The position numbers and the translations under genes were made by a program. DNA of 64,000 nt from Liquorilactobacillus mali (GTDB lineage: Bacteria; Bacillota; Bacilli; Lactobacillales; Lactobacillaceae): assembly GCF_001437155.1 (NCBI RefSeq), contig NZ_JQAR01000007.1:1-64000 (forward strand). Direction: 5' to 3'. The notes under the pieces were generated by a model. That model was not told the origin of the DNA. It worked only from the letters and a program-made list of their open reading frames with translations, and made no database searches. Positions 19,496-28,665 of this stretch are shown one piece after another (the first letter of the stretch is position 1; every line of letters begins with the position of its first letter).

Positions 19496-19775
19496 TCCGC
19501 ATGGGCTCCTTCAAATAACCATATTATGCTTAAATCATAGCATAAAACCATTATCTAATAAAGTCTACTAATCCATCTAGGTAAAGGATAACCAATATAA
19601 AAAATGTCACTGTAAATGACAGGTAAAAAGAAGATTGCTGTAGAGAGCACAAAACTTCAAACATCACTTTAAAAATTAAGAATTTTTGAATTTACTTTTA
19701 CCGTTCATCCTCATCAAAGCCTAGTTTATAATGATACTTACCTATCCTATCCAAATTACTCAAAACACGAAAAAA
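19496..19775 (-). other. Region upstream of phoH: possible small RNA or leader
   Basis: The gap between phoH and yqeY has no gene above background. On the minus strand: a promoter-like TTGGAT (19754-19749) and TATAAA (19730-19725); a hairpin AAAAATT-CTT-AATTTTT (19687-19671); a short stem TGTCA/TGACA (19621-19605) followed by TTTTTT; and, nearer phoH, a hairpin TTATGCT/AGCATAA at about 19523-19545. This could be a roughly 115-base RNA or a phoH leader. An in-frame 12-codon reading (MRMNGKSKFKNS) is present but has only a weak ribosome site. Confidence 0.35.
19725..19754 (-). promoter_or_regulatory. Possible promoter in the yqeY-phoH gap
   Basis: Minus strand TTGGAT (19754-19749) with TTATAA (17-base spacer) or TATAAA (18-base spacer). 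It would start transcription about 220 bases before phoH. Confidence 0.4.
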
Positions 19776-19807
19776 GATTGTACCAAAACCAAAGTTTTAG
19801 TACAATC
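19770..19807 (-). terminator. Intrinsic terminator of rpsU-yqeY
   Basis: Minus-strand arms GATTGTAC (19807-19800) and GTACAATC (19783-19776), continued inward by AAAAC/GTTTT, followed by TTTTTTC. It lies about 20 bases after the yqeY stop. Confidence 0.85.
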
Positions 19808-19827
19808 CTCTCTACAATCTATATTAA

Positions 19828-20271
19828 TTAGTTTAACAATGATTTTACAACTGAGTTAACAATCTTCCCATCAGCTTGACCCTTGAGTTTAGGCATAACT
19901 GCGCCCATTACCTTACCGAAATCAGCCTTAGACGTTGCTCCAACCTGTCGAATCGTTTCTTCAACAATAGACTTTACATCGTCCTCACTAAGTTGCTCCG
20001 GCAAATAACGTTCGACAATCTCGATTTCCTTCTCAAGTGCAGGAACTAAATCGGTTCGGCCAGCTGATGTAAACTCATCAACTGAATCCTTACGTTGCTT
20101 TAGTTCACGAGACAAGACACTAACTTCTTCATCAGAGGTCAAAGTATGACCAACCTTAATCTGTTCATTAGTAACTGCAGCCTTCAGCATGCGAACAGTA
20201 CTTAAGGTCTCTTTATCGTGAGCCTTCATCGCAGTTTTCAAATCATTATTCAATGAATCAAGTAAGCTCAT
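19828..20271 (-). CDS. yqeY: GatB/YqeY domain protein
   Basis: Stand-alone helical domain of the YqeY family, homologous to the C-terminal tail of GatB, which contacts tRNA in the Glu/Asp-tRNA amidotransferase; the role of the free protein is unknown. At 147 residues it is the usual size, with MLKAAVTNEQIKVGH, the central VSVLSRELKQRKDS and the C-terminal GKVMGAVMPKLKGQADGKIVN motif of the family. It lies 22 bases after rpsU; this rpsU-yqeY order is common in Firmicutes. ATG start preceded by GGAGGGG. Confidence 0.93.
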   Translation of the reverse strand: MSLLDSLNNDLKTAMKAHDKETLSTVRMLKAAVTNEQIKVGHTLTSDEEVSVLSRELKQRKDSVDEFTSAGRTDLVPALEKEIEIVERYLPEQLSEDDVKSIVEETIRQVGATSKADFGKVMGAVMPKLKGQADGKIVNSVVKSLLN

Positions 20272-20293
20272 CAGTTCTACCCCTCCTTAGGAA

Positions 20294-20479
20294 TTAGAAA
20301 CGACGTTTATTCTTACGCTTTCTTGCTGCTTCTGACTTCTTCTTACGTTTCACACTTGGCTTCTCGTAAAATTCACGCTTACGGTATTCTTGTAAAGTAC
20401 CTGTTTTTGAAACGGTGCGTTTGAAGCGACGAAGAGCATCATCAAGAGATTCGTTTTTACGAACGACTGTCTTTGACAT
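20294..20479 (-). CDS. rpsU: 30S ribosomal protein S21
   Basis: Small basic protein of the 30S subunit, near the anti-Shine-Dalgarno region. The product of 61 residues starts [20 protein letters not shown], with the Arg/Lys-rich tail [18 protein letters not shown]. The ATG at 20479 has a GGAGGGAGGG-type site just upstream; an upstream in-frame start at 20536 adds residues foreign to the family. It has a strong promoter and leads the rpsU-yqeY unit. Confidence 0.97.
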   Translation of the reverse strand: MSKTVVRKNESLDDALRRFKRTVSKTGTLQEYRKREFYEKPSVKRKKKSEAARKRKNKRRF

Positions 20480-20557
20480 ATTGTTTCCCTCCCTCCGAGC
20501 TTTAAAGTAACCGCCTAATCTTGTATAAATACACAAATTTAATAACAGTTCCTAACT

Positions 20558-20586
20558 ATTATACATAAAGGTTGACAAACCGTCAA
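20558..20586 (-). promoter_or_regulatory. Promoter of rpsU-yqeY
   Basis: Minus strand TTGACG (20586-20581), 17-base spacer, TATAAT (20563-20558): a near-consensus sigma-A promoter about 80 bases before rpsU. Confidence 0.8.
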
Positions 20587-20624
20587 TACACCAAATTTAA
20601 TATCTTAAAAAATACTGAAATCGT

Positions 20625-20664
20625 TTCCTTTACGTACATTATACTCATAATGTATAATCAAGTA
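20625..20664 (+). promoter_or_regulatory. Promoter region of ppsR
   Basis: Plus strand TTTACG about 18 bases before TATAAT (within ATGTATAATCAAG), with a second TATAGT a few bases later. Several overlapping -10-like boxes make the exact start uncertain. It is divergent from the rpsU promoter. Confidence 0.4.
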
Positions 20665-20695
20665 TAGTAGCATTTATTAAACTTAAGGGGAATTT

Positions 20696-21508
20696 ATGAT
20701 GACAAAAGATAAAAAAATGGCTATTTTTGTAATTTCGGACTCACTTGGTGAAACTGGTAATAATTTGGCCGAAGCCGCTACTGTACAATTTCCAAATGTA
20801 GAATTTGAGTATCATCGTTTTCCATTAATAAAAACAACTTCACTTTTGGCAGGAATCCTTGAGCAAGCAAAAAGGATGGATGCTTTTGTTGTGCACACGC
20901 TCGTCGGAGAAGGACTAGCCTCCTATGTCAACGACTATTGTGAAAAAAATAAACTGTTTGTGCTGGATGGAATGTCAAAGATTATCAATACGATTGAATC
21001 AAAAACTGGTGAGGTTCCTTTATATCAATCTGGAAGAAATCATAAGTTAAACAAAAACTACTTCAATCGCATCGAGGCTTTGGAATTTGCCGTTACCTAT
21101 GATGATGGGAAGGACCCTGCGGGCTTTGAGAAGGCCGATATTGTCCTCTTAGGGGTTTCTAGAACATCAAAGACGCCATTATCACTTTATTTGGCTAATA
21201 AGAATTATCGCGTTGCTAATCTTCCACTTGTTCCAAAGGCAGGTATTCCTAACGAAATTTGGAAGGTTGATCCAAAAAAAATTTTTGGTCTAACTAATGA
21301 TCCAACAGTCCTCAACAACATCCGCCGTGAGCGCATGATTACATATGGCCTGAATCCAGATACAAACTATTCTAACATGGAAAATATTGAAGCTGAATTG
21401 TCATACGCAAACGAACTCTATAAGAAGATCGGCTGCCTAATTATCAATGTCTCAAATAAGTCAATCGAAGAAACTGCAACCTTAATTATAGAGAGTCTAC
21501 CTCGCTAG
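20696..21508 (+). CDS. ppsR: Pyruvate phosphate dikinase / PEP synthase regulatory protein (bifunctional kinase/phosphorylase)
   Basis: DUF299/PpsR family. Known members use ADP to phosphorylate, and phosphate to dephosphorylate, a threonine on pyruvate phosphate dikinase or PEP synthase. The N-terminus IFVISDSLGETGNNLA and the P-loop-like GVSRTSKTPLSLYLAN (about 153-168) are diagnostic. At 270 residues it is the usual length. Two adjacent ATGs follow AAGGGGAA; either may be used. The likely target (PPDK) is not in this window, so the substrate is inferred from the family only. It is one of three plus-strand genes and is divergent from rpsU. Confidence 0.92.
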   Translation: MMTKDKKMAIFVISDSLGETGNNLAEAATVQFPNVEFEYHRFPLIKTTSLLAGILEQAKRMDAFVVHTLVGEGLASYVNDYCEKNKLFVLDGMSKIINTIESKTGEVPLYQSGRNHKLNKNYFNRIEALEFAVTYDDGKDPAGFEKADIVLLGVSRTSKTPLSLYLANKNYRVANLPLVPKAGIPNEIWKVDPKKIFGLTNDPTVLNNIRRERMITYGLNPDTNYSNMENIEAELSYANELYKKIGCLIINVSNKSIEETATLIIESLPR

Positions 21509-21567
21509 CTTCCGATTTACCGATTATAAAAAAAGTAGCATAATTGCATACATCTTTCTTTATTGCC

Positions 21568-21610
21568 AAAAAGGACTAGTTCAAAAGTTGATTTTGAGCC
21601 AGTCCTTTTT
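21568..21610 (+). terminator. Bidirectional terminator between ppsR and nfo
   Basis: AAAAAGGACT (21568-21577) / AGTCCTTTTT (21601-21610), with inner pairing of TTCAAAA to TTTTGAG. A- and T-runs on the outer sides let it work in both directions at this convergent junction. Its core resembles the terminator at 38079-38120. Confidence 0.85.
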
Positions 21611-21768
21611 GTTTTCATATAAGTGTACCTCGCAAGTCAAAATCTTCCATCTTATTTGAATTACTTTCGGCAAAAAACATGCTATGCTCGTCATTTTTCA
21701 TTAGTTCTCAAATTTTTTGCTTCACGTGGCACTCAACTTTATCATTACCTTTGGAATGGCAACTTTGT

Positions 21769-22671
21769 TTATTGTTTCCCCTTTTGTGCAAATACCTTTT
21801 CTTGCATTTGAGGATCAAAAGTCTGCTTTTCAAACATTTTAATCTCAAAACCATATGGAGCATACTGGTTCTTCTTGTCGGGTCCAACATACGGAGTCTC
21901 CATAATTTTTGGTATGTTAACCAGTGCTTCATGATGAACGATATAATTCAATGCTTCAAAACCAATCGTGCCAAATCCAATGTTTTCATGACGATCCTTA
22001 TGTGCTCCCATTTCGTTCTTCGAATCATTTACATGAACAACTTTTAACCGGTCAAGCCCAATTATTTTATCAAACTGATTCAAGACACCATCAAAATCTT
22101 CCTTGACATTGTATCCCGCATCATTTGTATGGCAAGTATCAAAAGTAACTGACAACTTTTCATTGTATGTTACACCCGAAATCATCTGTTCAATTTCTTC
22201 AAATGTTTTGCCGACCTCAGTTCCCTTACCAGCCATAGTTTCAATTGCAATTTGAAGTGTTTGTTCAGGAGTGATGACTTCATTAAGTCCCTTTATAATG
22301 TTTGCGATTGCGGCATCTGCTCCTGCACCAACATGTGCCCCTGGGTGGAAAGTCATTTGTGTTGCCCCAAGTGCCTCAGCACGTTCAACCTCTGCTCTAA
22401 GAAAATCAACTGCAAAAGCAAAATTCTCGGGTTTTTTAGTATTACCAAGATTAATAATATAAGGTGCATGAACGACAATATTACTCAAATTATGCTCTTT
22501 CATATATTCATGCCCAGCTTCAATATTCATTTCTGAAATAGGTTTTCTTCTAGTGTTTTGTGGTGCTCCAGTATAAATCATGAAGGTAGATGCTCCATAT
22601 GATTCAGCCTCTTTAGCTGATCCAAGAAGCATTTCTTTCCCTTTCATTCCAACGTGTGATCCAATTAACAT
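21769..22671 (-). CDS. nfo: Endonuclease IV (AP endonuclease)
   Basis: Metal-dependent TIM-barrel nuclease cleaving 5' of abasic sites in base excision repair. Metal-ligand motifs visible: [11 protein letters not shown] at the N-terminus, HPGAHVGAG near 108-116, a conserved Glu in [10 protein letters not shown] near 144, [10 protein letters not shown] near 177, and [21 protein letters not shown] near 213-233. The ATG at 22671 with AGGAGG is preferred over a start at 22707. The 300 residues slightly exceed many homologues. It is the last gene of msrA-yitT-like-nfo. Confidence 0.96.
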   Translation of the reverse strand: MLIGSHVGMKGKEMLLGSAKEAESYGASTFMIYTGAPQNTRRKPISEMNIEAGHEYMKEHNLSNIVVHAPYIINLGNTKKPENFAFAVDFLRAEVERAEALGATQMTFHPGAHVGAGADAAIANIIKGLNEVITPEQTLQIAIETMAGKGTEVGKTFEEIEQMISGVTYNEKLSVTFDTCHTNDAGYNVKEDFDGVLNQFDKIIGLDRLKVVHVNDSKNEMGAHKDRHENIGFGTIGFEALNYIVHHEALVNIPKIMETPYVGPDKKNQYAPYGFEIKMFEKQTFDPQMQEKVFAQKGKQ

Positions 22672-22690
22672 CCTAATCCTCCTCTTAAAT

Positions 22691-23566
22691 CTAAGGCTCG
22701 GGTTCATAAAAATGACCCATTATTTGTACATTTTCAGAAATACTTACAAATGCATATGGATCAGATTCTTCCATTGCAGCCTTTAGATCTGCTTGTTCAT
22801 ATCTTGAGATAACAGTAAACAAAATTGATTTTTCATCATGTCGATATGCACCTTCAGCACCATGTACGATTGTAATTCCCCGCCTCATATGACTCTGAAT
22901 GCAGTCAACAACACTCTTGGGCTTGTTAGTGACAATCATCACCTGCATCTTCTGCTGACGAGTATAAACCATATCCATAACACGTGCATTGATTACGATT
23001 CCCAATGCTGAATAGAATGCGTATGGCCAGCCATAGACAGCCCCTGCCGCAAATACTATAAACGCATTGAACATCATGTTGATCGTTCCAATACTCTTAC
23101 CGGTTTTCTTGCGTAAAGTCAGACCAATAATGTCTAGGCCACCAGTTGAGATACCATTTTTAAGAGCTAACCCCGTACCAAATCCATTGATTGCAGCCCC
23201 AAAAATTGCACAAATTATCGGATCCGTTGTCAAGGTAATTGGTTTCAGAGACTTAATCATAATACTTGAACAGACAACTGCCAAAAAAGTAAAAAAAGTA
23301 AACCGATGTCCAATATTCATCCAAGCAATCAAAAATAGTGGTAAGTTCAACAGCAAAAGAAGTATCGCAGTTGATAAATGAACTGGCCCATATTGACGTG
23401 TGAGAGTCTCAATCAACTGTGCCAACCCCGTAACACCAGATGAATAAATCTTACCAGGTGTCCAAAAGAAATTCATCGCAATCGAAACTAAGATCCCATA
23501 AATAAATGCTGTGGAAGCACGCGCAACATATTGGTGTCTTTTCCATATTCGCTGAAATTCATCCAT
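22691..23566 (-). CDS. YitT family membrane protein
   Basis: Integral membrane protein with the DUF161-type hydrophobic core (about five transmembrane segments between 18 and 190) and a cytosolic C-terminal DUF2179 domain (about 200-285), seen in [17 protein letters not shown] and [13 protein letters not shown]. Repeated Gly-rich signatures such as [10 protein letters not shown] and [13 protein letters not shown] are typical. The function of the family is unknown. It lies between msrA and nfo on the same strand, within 20-35 bases of each, which places it in a repair/stress operon but does not define its role. 291 residues. Confidence 0.9.
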   Translation of the reverse strand: MDEFQRIWKRHQYVARASTAFIYGILVSIAMNFFWTPGKIYSSGVTGLAQLIETLTRQYGPVHLSTAILLLLLNLPLFLIAWMNIGHRFTFFTFLAVVCSSIMIKSLKPITLTTDPIICAIFGAAINGFGTGLALKNGISTGGLDIIGLTLRKKTGKSIGTINMMFNAFIVFAAGAVYGWPYAFYSALGIVINARVMDMVYTRQQKMQVMIVTNKPKSVVDCIQSHMRRGITIVHGAEGAYRHDEKSILFTVISRYEQADLKAAMEESDPYAFVSISENVQIMGHFYEPEP

Positions 23567-23599
23567 TTAGTTTTCTCAATTCTCCTCTTAATTAAATAT

Positions 23600-24118
23600 T
23601 TATGAAAAATGACTCTTGTATTCCATTCTGCCGATTTCTTCCATTGCAAAGTGCTCCGGATTTTTCTTATAGAAATCCTGATGGTACTCCTCAGCCTTGT
23701 AGAATGGCTTGGCATCCTCAATCATCGTAACAATTGGCTTATCATACTTTCCACTCTTTGCAAGTTTTTCCCGTGAAGCAAGTGCTATTTTCTTTTGCTC
23801 ATTATTTTTTGTAAATATTACTGGACGATAGTTATCTCCACGATCTTGGAATTGTCCCATTGCATCTGTAGGATCTGTCTGCTGCCAATAGATTTCTACT
23901 AACTTCTCGTATGAAACAACAGTCGGATCAAAAGTTATTTCAACTGCTTCCGTGTGACCAGTGGTATGTGAACAAACCTGCTCATAAGTAGGATTGGGAA
24001 CATGTCCGCCTGTATATCCTGAAACTACCTTGATAATTCCAGGATATTCATCAAATGGTTTTACCATACACCAGAAACAACCGCCAGCAAATATTGCTGT
24101 ATCAATCTTTTCGCTCAT
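23600..24118 (-). CDS. msrA: Peptide methionine-S-sulfoxide reductase MsrA
   Basis: Reduces methionine S-sulfoxide in oxidised proteins. The catalytic motif GCFWC is at 13-17 (nucleophile Cys14), followed by the [16 protein letters not shown] segment and [11 protein letters not shown]. There is no MsrB domain or clear second resolving-cysteine tail, so it is a single-domain MsrA of 172 residues. The ATG at 24118 with AGGAGG is chosen over an upstream start at 24145. It heads msrA-yitT-like-nfo, under a promoter at 24150-24178. Confidence 0.96.
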   Translation of the reverse strand: MSEKIDTAIFAGGCFWCMVKPFDEYPGIIKVVSGYTGGHVPNPTYEQVCSHTTGHTEAVEITFDPTVVSYEKLVEIYWQQTDPTDAMGQFQDRGDNYRPVIFTKNNEQKKIALASREKLAKSGKYDKPIVTMIEDAKPFYKAEEYHQDFYKKNPEHFAMEEIGRMEYKSHFS

Positions 24119-24149
24119 TAAAATTCCTCCTAGTAAACATGTCAAATAT

Positions 24150-24178
24150 AAAATAGACTATTTATTTTTATACTTCAA
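24150..24178 (-). promoter_or_regulatory. Probable promoter of msrA-yitT-nfo
   Basis: Minus strand TTGAAG (24178-24173), 17-base spacer, TATTTT (24155-24150), about 30 bases before the msrA start. Confidence 0.55.
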
Positions 24179-24235
24179 GTGTTAGTACTCCTAATTATGC
24201 TTTTAAAAAGATAATTTGTAAAATAATTTACTGAT

Positions 24236-24276
24236 AAAAAGAGCTGTGACAAAAAAGATTCTTTTGTGACAGCCCC
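24236..24276 (-). terminator. Intrinsic terminator of hisS-aspS
   Basis: Minus strand GGGGCTGTCACAAAA pairs with TTTTGTCACAGCTC and is followed by TTTTT. It ends the hisS-aspS operon, and its right arm resembles those of the hairpins at 32-60 and 46974-47012. Confidence 0.88.
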
Positions 24277-24286
24277 ATAGTAATAA

Positions 24287-26047
24287 TTAATCTTCTGTTG
24301 TTTCTAGATGTAATTCGTCTAATTGTTTTGGTGCAACCGTGCTTGGTGCATTTGTAAGTGGTTCGGATGCTTTAGAATTCTTTGGAAATGCAATAACTTC
24401 ACGAATATTATCACGTTTGGCTAGCAGCATTGCGAAACGGTCTAAGCCAATTGCTAATCCGCCATGAGGTGGAAAACCATAATCAAGTGCATCAATGAAG
24501 AAACCAAACTGTTCCTCGGCTTTCTCCTTTGTAAATCCTAGAGCTTTAAACATTTTTTCTTGGACATCCCGTTGATGAATACGAATTGAACCACCGCCTA
24601 ATTCATAACCGTTCAACACAATATCATAACTCTGTGCGTGTGCCTTATGTGGATCAGTCTCTAACAGGGCAACATCTTCTTCATTAGGCATTGTGAATGG
24701 ATGATGAGCTGCAATGTATCTATGGAAGTCCTCGCTGTACTCGAATAATGGCCAATCAACGACCCATAAGAAGGCAAACTTACTTTCGTCAATCATGTTC
24801 AATTCCTTAGCAATACTTGTACGTAAGTATCCTAATGAAGCAGCAACAACGTCCTTAGTATCTGCTACAAACAAGATTAAGTCTCCCACTTTAGCTTCTG
24901 CTGCTTCGCAAAGAGTAGTGACACTTTCATTGAAAAACTTAGCAATAGGTCCAGAAAAACCATCTTCAGTTACTTTTAACCATGCCATTCCCTTTGCACC
25001 GAAACGCTTGATGTAGTCCTGCTTAGCATCAAGTTCTTTGCGAGAGTATCTATCTGCTCCACCTGGTACAGCAATTGCCTTGACTTGGCCGCCATTTTCA
25101 AGTGTGTTTTTAAATACCTTGAAGTCAACGTCCTTGACTGCATCCGCCATGTTTTTCAATTCCATGCCAAAGCGTACATCTGGTTTATCTGATCCAAAAC
25201 GATCCATTGCTTCATTCCAAGTAATCCGCTTAAGAGGAAGTTCAATATCAATATCCAGCGTATCCTTCATAACGCGCTTCAATAAGCCTTCTGTCAAATC
25301 TTGAATTTCTTCAGCCGTCATAAATGAAGTTTCCAAGTCAATCTGAGTAAACTCTGGCTGACGATCCCCACGCAGATCTTCATCACGAAAACAACGTGCA
25401 ATTTGGTAATAACGATCAAATCCGGCACCCATCAATAATTGTTTGAATAACTGTGGTGACTGTGGAAGTGCATAAAAATGTCCTGGATAAACACGGGAAG
25501 GTACGAGGTAATCACGTGCTCCTTCAGGTGTTGATTTTGTCAGATATGGTGTTTCAATATCAATAAATTTATTTTCATCAAGATAGCGATGAATTGATTG
25601 CGTAATCTTGCTGCGAAGAATCAACCCCTGCTGCATTTCTGGACGGCGCAAATCAAGATAGCGATACTTCAGGCGCAAATCGTCTGCAACATTGATCCCA
25701 TCTTCAATATAAAATGGTGGTGTCTTTGCCTTATTCAAAAGATTGATCTCATGAATTTCAACTTCAAACTTACCTGTCGCCATTTTTGGATTAATTGCAT
25801 CTTTTGCACGATTTACGACCTTACCAGTAACTTCGATTACATATTCGCTGCGTAATTCATCGGCTACCTTAAGGGCAGCCTCGTCAAAAGCTTGGCTAAA
25901 TACTAATTGAACGATTCCTTCACGGTCTCTTAGGTCAATAAAAATCAAATTACCAAGGTCACGACGTTTTTGAACCCAGCCTTTCAAAGTAACTTCTTTA
26001 CCCAAAAATGATTCATCTACTAATCCACAATAAACTGTTCTTTTCAT
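24287..26047 (-). CDS. aspS: Aspartyl-tRNA synthetase
   Basis: Class IIb synthetase charging tRNA-Asp. Visible: N-terminal OB anticodon-binding domain (about 1-105), motif 2 region [18 protein letters not shown] near 218-235, a bacterial GAD insertion domain (about 285-420), and motif 3 [13 protein letters not shown] near 530-542. At 586 residues it has the bacterial length. It follows hisS by 9 bases and shares its T-box leader. Discriminating versus non-discriminating type cannot be judged from sequence alone. Confidence 0.98.
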   Translation of the reverse strand: MKRTVYCGLVDESFLGKEVTLKGWVQKRRDLGNLIFIDLRDREGIVQLVFSQAFDEAALKVADELRSEYVIEVTGKVVNRAKDAINPKMATGKFEVEIHEINLLNKAKTPPFYIEDGINVADDLRLKYRYLDLRRPEMQQGLILRSKITQSIHRYLDENKFIDIETPYLTKSTPEGARDYLVPSRVYPGHFYALPQSPQLFKQLLMGAGFDRYYQIARCFRDEDLRGDRQPEFTQIDLETSFMTAEEIQDLTEGLLKRVMKDTLDIDIELPLKRITWNEAMDRFGSDKPDVRFGMELKNMADAVKDVDFKVFKNTLENGGQVKAIAVPGGADRYSRKELDAKQDYIKRFGAKGMAWLKVTEDGFSGPIAKFFNESVTTLCEAAEAKVGDLILFVADTKDVVAASLGYLRTSIAKELNMIDESKFAFLWVVDWPLFEYSEDFHRYIAAHHPFTMPNEEDVALLETDPHKAHAQSYDIVLNGYELGGGSIRIHQRDVQEKMFKALGFTKEKAEEQFGFFIDALDYGFPPHGGLAIGLDRFAMLLAKRDNIREVIAFPKNSKASEPLTNAPSTVAPKQLDELHLETTED

Positions 26048-26056
26048 AGTTATTTA

Positions 26057-27358
26057 CTATTCTCCCTTTGCAGAGTTGAAGTTTTGTATAACTTCACCAA
26101 AATTTGTTTGAATATCTGAAAGACTGACTGCAATTTCCTGACCGCTTGCCATTTCTTTCAAATTTGCCTTGCCCATTGCTAGTTCTTCTTCGCCAACCGT
26201 AAGTGTGTACTTGGCACCCAAACGACTAGCTGCTTTGAATTGACCCTTGGGTTTGCGATCCAAGTAGTCACGTTCCGCACTAAAGCCTGCTTTACGAATT
26301 GCATGAACAAGCTTCATTGTCCCAGAAAGAGTGTCCTCTCCAATTCCAACTATATAAACATCTAAACCATTATCGGGTTTCAGATTGATTCCTTCCGCAT
26401 CCAAAACCAATAATAGGCGTTCCACGCCAAGGCCAAAACCAATTCCCGGTGTTTCCGGTCCACCTAATTGCTCAACAAGGCCATTATAGCGGCCACCAGC
26501 ACATACTGTTGTCCATTTGCCGCCAAAGGCTTTCGAGTCACTCATAATTTCAAAAATCGTATGATTATAGTAATCAAGACCACGAACCATATTTGAATCA
26601 ATTTCATATGATATTCCTAATGTATCAAGCAACATCTTGACTTTATCAAAATGCTGCTGTGCATCTGGTGTTAAATAATCAAGAATATCGGGTGCATCTG
26701 CAACGATTTTCTGGTCATTTTGATCCTTACTGTCAAGAACACGTAATGGATTCTTGTGAAGTCGTTCTTTTGAATCATCACTTAACTGTGTCTCGAATGG
26801 TTCAAGATACTCAACCAGAGCATTACGGTAATTCGTTCGAGATTCAATATCACCTAATGTATTGATTGCAAGTTTCAAATTTTTCAAGCCAAAGCTGCGC
26901 AAGAGCTCAACGGCCATTGACATCACTTCAACATCTAAAGCTGGATTATCAACGCCAAATGCCTCGACCCCAATTTGATGAAACTCTCTTAATCTACCAG
27001 CCTGTGGACGTTCATAACGAAACATTGGTCCCATGTAGAATGTCTTAAATGGCTTTTGAATCTCTGGTCCGTATAATTTGTTTTCAACGTACGCACGTAC
27101 CACTCCAGCAGTTCCTTCGGGGCGCAGTGTAATGTGCCGATCCCCCTTATCAAAGAAATCGTACATTTCCTTTGTAACAATGTCCGAAGTTTCACCCGAT
27201 GTGCGAGAAAAGACTTCAAAACTTTCAAATATTGGTGTACGGATTTCATTATAACGGTATTTGTTAAACAGCTTACGTGCTTTTTCTTCAACACTTTGCC
27301 ATTTTTCAGATTCTCCAGGGATAATATCTGTCGTACCCTTTGGACGTTGATATTTCAT
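26057..27358 (-). CDS. hisS: Histidyl-tRNA synthetase
   Basis: Class IIa synthetase charging tRNA-His. Motif 2 shows [21 protein letters not shown] near 113-133; the histidine motif [11 protein letters not shown] near 258 and [13 protein letters not shown] (motif 3) near 308-320 are clear; the C-terminal 95 residues form the anticodon-binding domain. 433 residues. ATG start with AGGAG eight bases upstream. It is the first gene after the T-box leader at 27395-27608. Confidence 0.98.
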   Translation of the reverse strand: MKYQRPKGTTDIIPGESEKWQSVEEKARKLFNKYRYNEIRTPIFESFEVFSRTSGETSDIVTKEMYDFFDKGDRHITLRPEGTAGVVRAYVENKLYGPEIQKPFKTFYMGPMFRYERPQAGRLREFHQIGVEAFGVDNPALDVEVMSMAVELLRSFGLKNLKLAINTLGDIESRTNYRNALVEYLEPFETQLSDDSKERLHKNPLRVLDSKDQNDQKIVADAPDILDYLTPDAQQHFDKVKMLLDTLGISYEIDSNMVRGLDYYNHTIFEIMSDSKAFGGKWTTVCAGGRYNGLVEQLGGPETPGIGFGLGVERLLLVLDAEGINLKPDNGLDVYIVGIGEDTLSGTMKLVHAIRKAGFSAERDYLDRKPKGQFKAASRLGAKYTLTVGEEELAMGKANLKEMASGQEIAVSLSDIQTNFGEVIQNFNSAKGE

Positions 27359-27394
27359 TACTTACTCCTCCTAAATCATTTTTACATTTTGACG

Positions 27395-27426
27395 AAAAAA
27401 AACCTTGCCGAAGAAATTCGACAAGG
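27395..27426 (-). terminator. T-box regulated terminator before hisS
   Basis: Minus-strand stem CCTTGTCGAA / TTCGGCAAGG followed by eight Ts. Confidence 0.9.
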
Positions 27427-27608
27427 GTGCAAACAGCACGGTACCACCTTAACTAGCTACTCATTGGATAACGTTCCACAACGGTATGCATTTGTGCATA
27501 CACCTAAGAAGTGTCTTTCGCTGATTATCTTAGTGAAGCTCTCACCAATCGCCCACTCTCTGTTTAAGAATCTTCAGCTACTCCTCTTCCATTCGGCTCT
27601 AATATACT
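27395..27608 (-). promoter_or_regulatory. T-box leader of hisS-aspS with overlapping GAC/CAC specifier
   Basis: The T-box AAGGTGGTACCGTG is at 27450-27437 on the minus strand, followed by the terminator. On the 3' side of the apparent stem I lies GCGAAAGACACTTCT; GACAC (27515-27511) contains both GAC (Asp) and CAC (His), the two amino acids handled by this operon. The stem I start (AGAGAGTGGGCG) and apical loop region (GGTGAGAGCTTCAC) are in the expected order. Confidence 0.92.
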
Positions 27609-27614
27609 GTTACA

Positions 27615-27643
27615 AACATACTTTATTTTTACTATAAAGTCAA
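27615..27643 (-). promoter_or_regulatory. Probable promoter of hisS-aspS
   Basis: Minus strand TTGACT (27643-27638), 17-base spacer, TATGTT (27620-27615), just past the amidase stop codon. Confidence 0.6.
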
Positions 27644-27661
27644 GATACGCAGTCAAAATAA

Positions 27662-28519
27662 CTAATTCTCAAAATACTTTGTCAAGCTTGTCACAACATC
27701 TGATGAAATTGTATTTTGATAAGAATTGGATTTGATTTGTGCAAAATCTCGATCACTGTTAATATAACCCATTTCTAGCAATATTGCCGGAAACTCATTG
27801 TCCCGAATAACTTGAAAGTTACCTACATCAATTCCACGATTGTCTAAACTCAGTGTATTAAATTCTGAGTTTATAGTCTTAGCTAAGCGATAAGATAATT
27901 TTTGATGGTAATAATATGTAGTAACTCCTGAAGCATCGTTCGCGACCGGTGAGGAATCAAAATGAAAACTAATGAAAGCATCAGCATGCACTTTGTTTGA
28001 GAGTTCAGCTCTAGCAGCCAGCCCCACATATTTATTTGAATCTCTAGTCATATAGACTTTTGCACCCTTGGCGCGCAGTTTTGCGATTACTTTGCGTGCA
28101 ACCTTCAAAGTGTATGTCTTCTCCATCTTACCGGTTGTGGACAATGCGCCTGAATCTGCACCACCGTGTCCTGGATCAATTACAATCGTAGCATCTGAAA
28201 CGCTGCTTATCTTATTACGATATTTTTTTGCAACATTCCAATCAGCAATCCACCCAAGCTTATTGCTTGCATCTTTGATATAAATCCAGTGATACTTTCT
28301 TCGAATTATTGTGACCCTTTGCTCTTTTTTTAGCGTACTCTTACTCGAATACTCAATACCTGGTCCACTTCTCAAGGCTGTTTTCGGTGTCACAATGGTT
28401 ACTTGCTGCAGGTATTCAAATGTTTTAGCAGACAATATTAGAGCAAGAACAACTACAATTGCCAGTAAAATTAAATTGCTTCTATTTTCATATATAAAAG
28501 ATTTGTTTTGCTTTCTCAT
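27662..28519 (-). CDS. N-acetylmuramoyl-L-alanine amidase with SH3 domain (LytC/YrvJ-like)
   Basis: Wall hydrolase cleaving the MurNAc-L-Ala bond. With the ATG at 28519 (285 residues): an N-terminal membrane anchor about 15-32 acting as uncleaved signal or anchor, a bacterial SH3 domain about 44-100 (TALRSGPGIEYS, LGWIADWNV), and an Amidase_3 domain about 111-284 with zinc ligands in IDPGHGGADSG (His118), a later FHFDSS and catalytic Glu in LLEMGYI. An upstream TTG start would add 7 residues. Its place before hisS-aspS matches the relA-dtd-amidase-hisS order of related bacteria, here interrupted by two extra genes. Confidence 0.93.
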   Translation of the reverse strand: MRKQNKSFIYENRSNLILLAIVVVLALILSAKTFEYLQQVTIVTPKTALRSGPGIEYSSKSTLKKEQRVTIIRRKYHWIYIKDASNKLGWIADWNVAKKYRNKISSVSDATIVIDPGHGGADSGALSTTGKMEKTYTLKVARKVIAKLRAKGAKVYMTRDSNKYVGLAARAELSNKVHADAFISFHFDSSPVANDASGVTTYYYHQKLSYRLAKTINSEFNTLSLDNRGIDVGNFQVIRDNEFPAILLEMGYINSDRDFAQIKSNSYQNTISSDVVTSLTKYFEN

Positions 28520-28615
28520 CAGCAGTTCCCCATCAATCAAAATTACCCTTTATTATAACAGAATACTCACTTTTTTTGAAACTGTTCAAATGCTGCGTTC
28601 ATAAAACAAGCACAA

Positions 28616-28665
28616 AAAAATAAAAAAAGAGTAACTTTACCTAAATTACTCAATTCCTAAAGTTA
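28616..28665 (-). terminator. Terminator after the HAD gene
   Basis: Minus strand TAACTTTA (28665-28658) / TAAAGTTA (28639-28632), then CTC and a T-rich run. The first arm overlaps the HAD stop codon. It would close the rsh-dtd-esterase-HAD unit. Confidence 0.65.

Noticed and set aside
19674-19712. A 12-codon peptide gene (MRMNGKSKFKNS) upstream of phoH
   Set aside because: Ribosome-site support is weak and such short frames are common by chance; kept only as a note in the region entry.
27134-27637. Plus-strand open frame of 167 codons across the hisS start and its T-box
   Set aside because: It overlaps the clear T-box, terminator and hisS on the other strand, and its protein has no family-like features.
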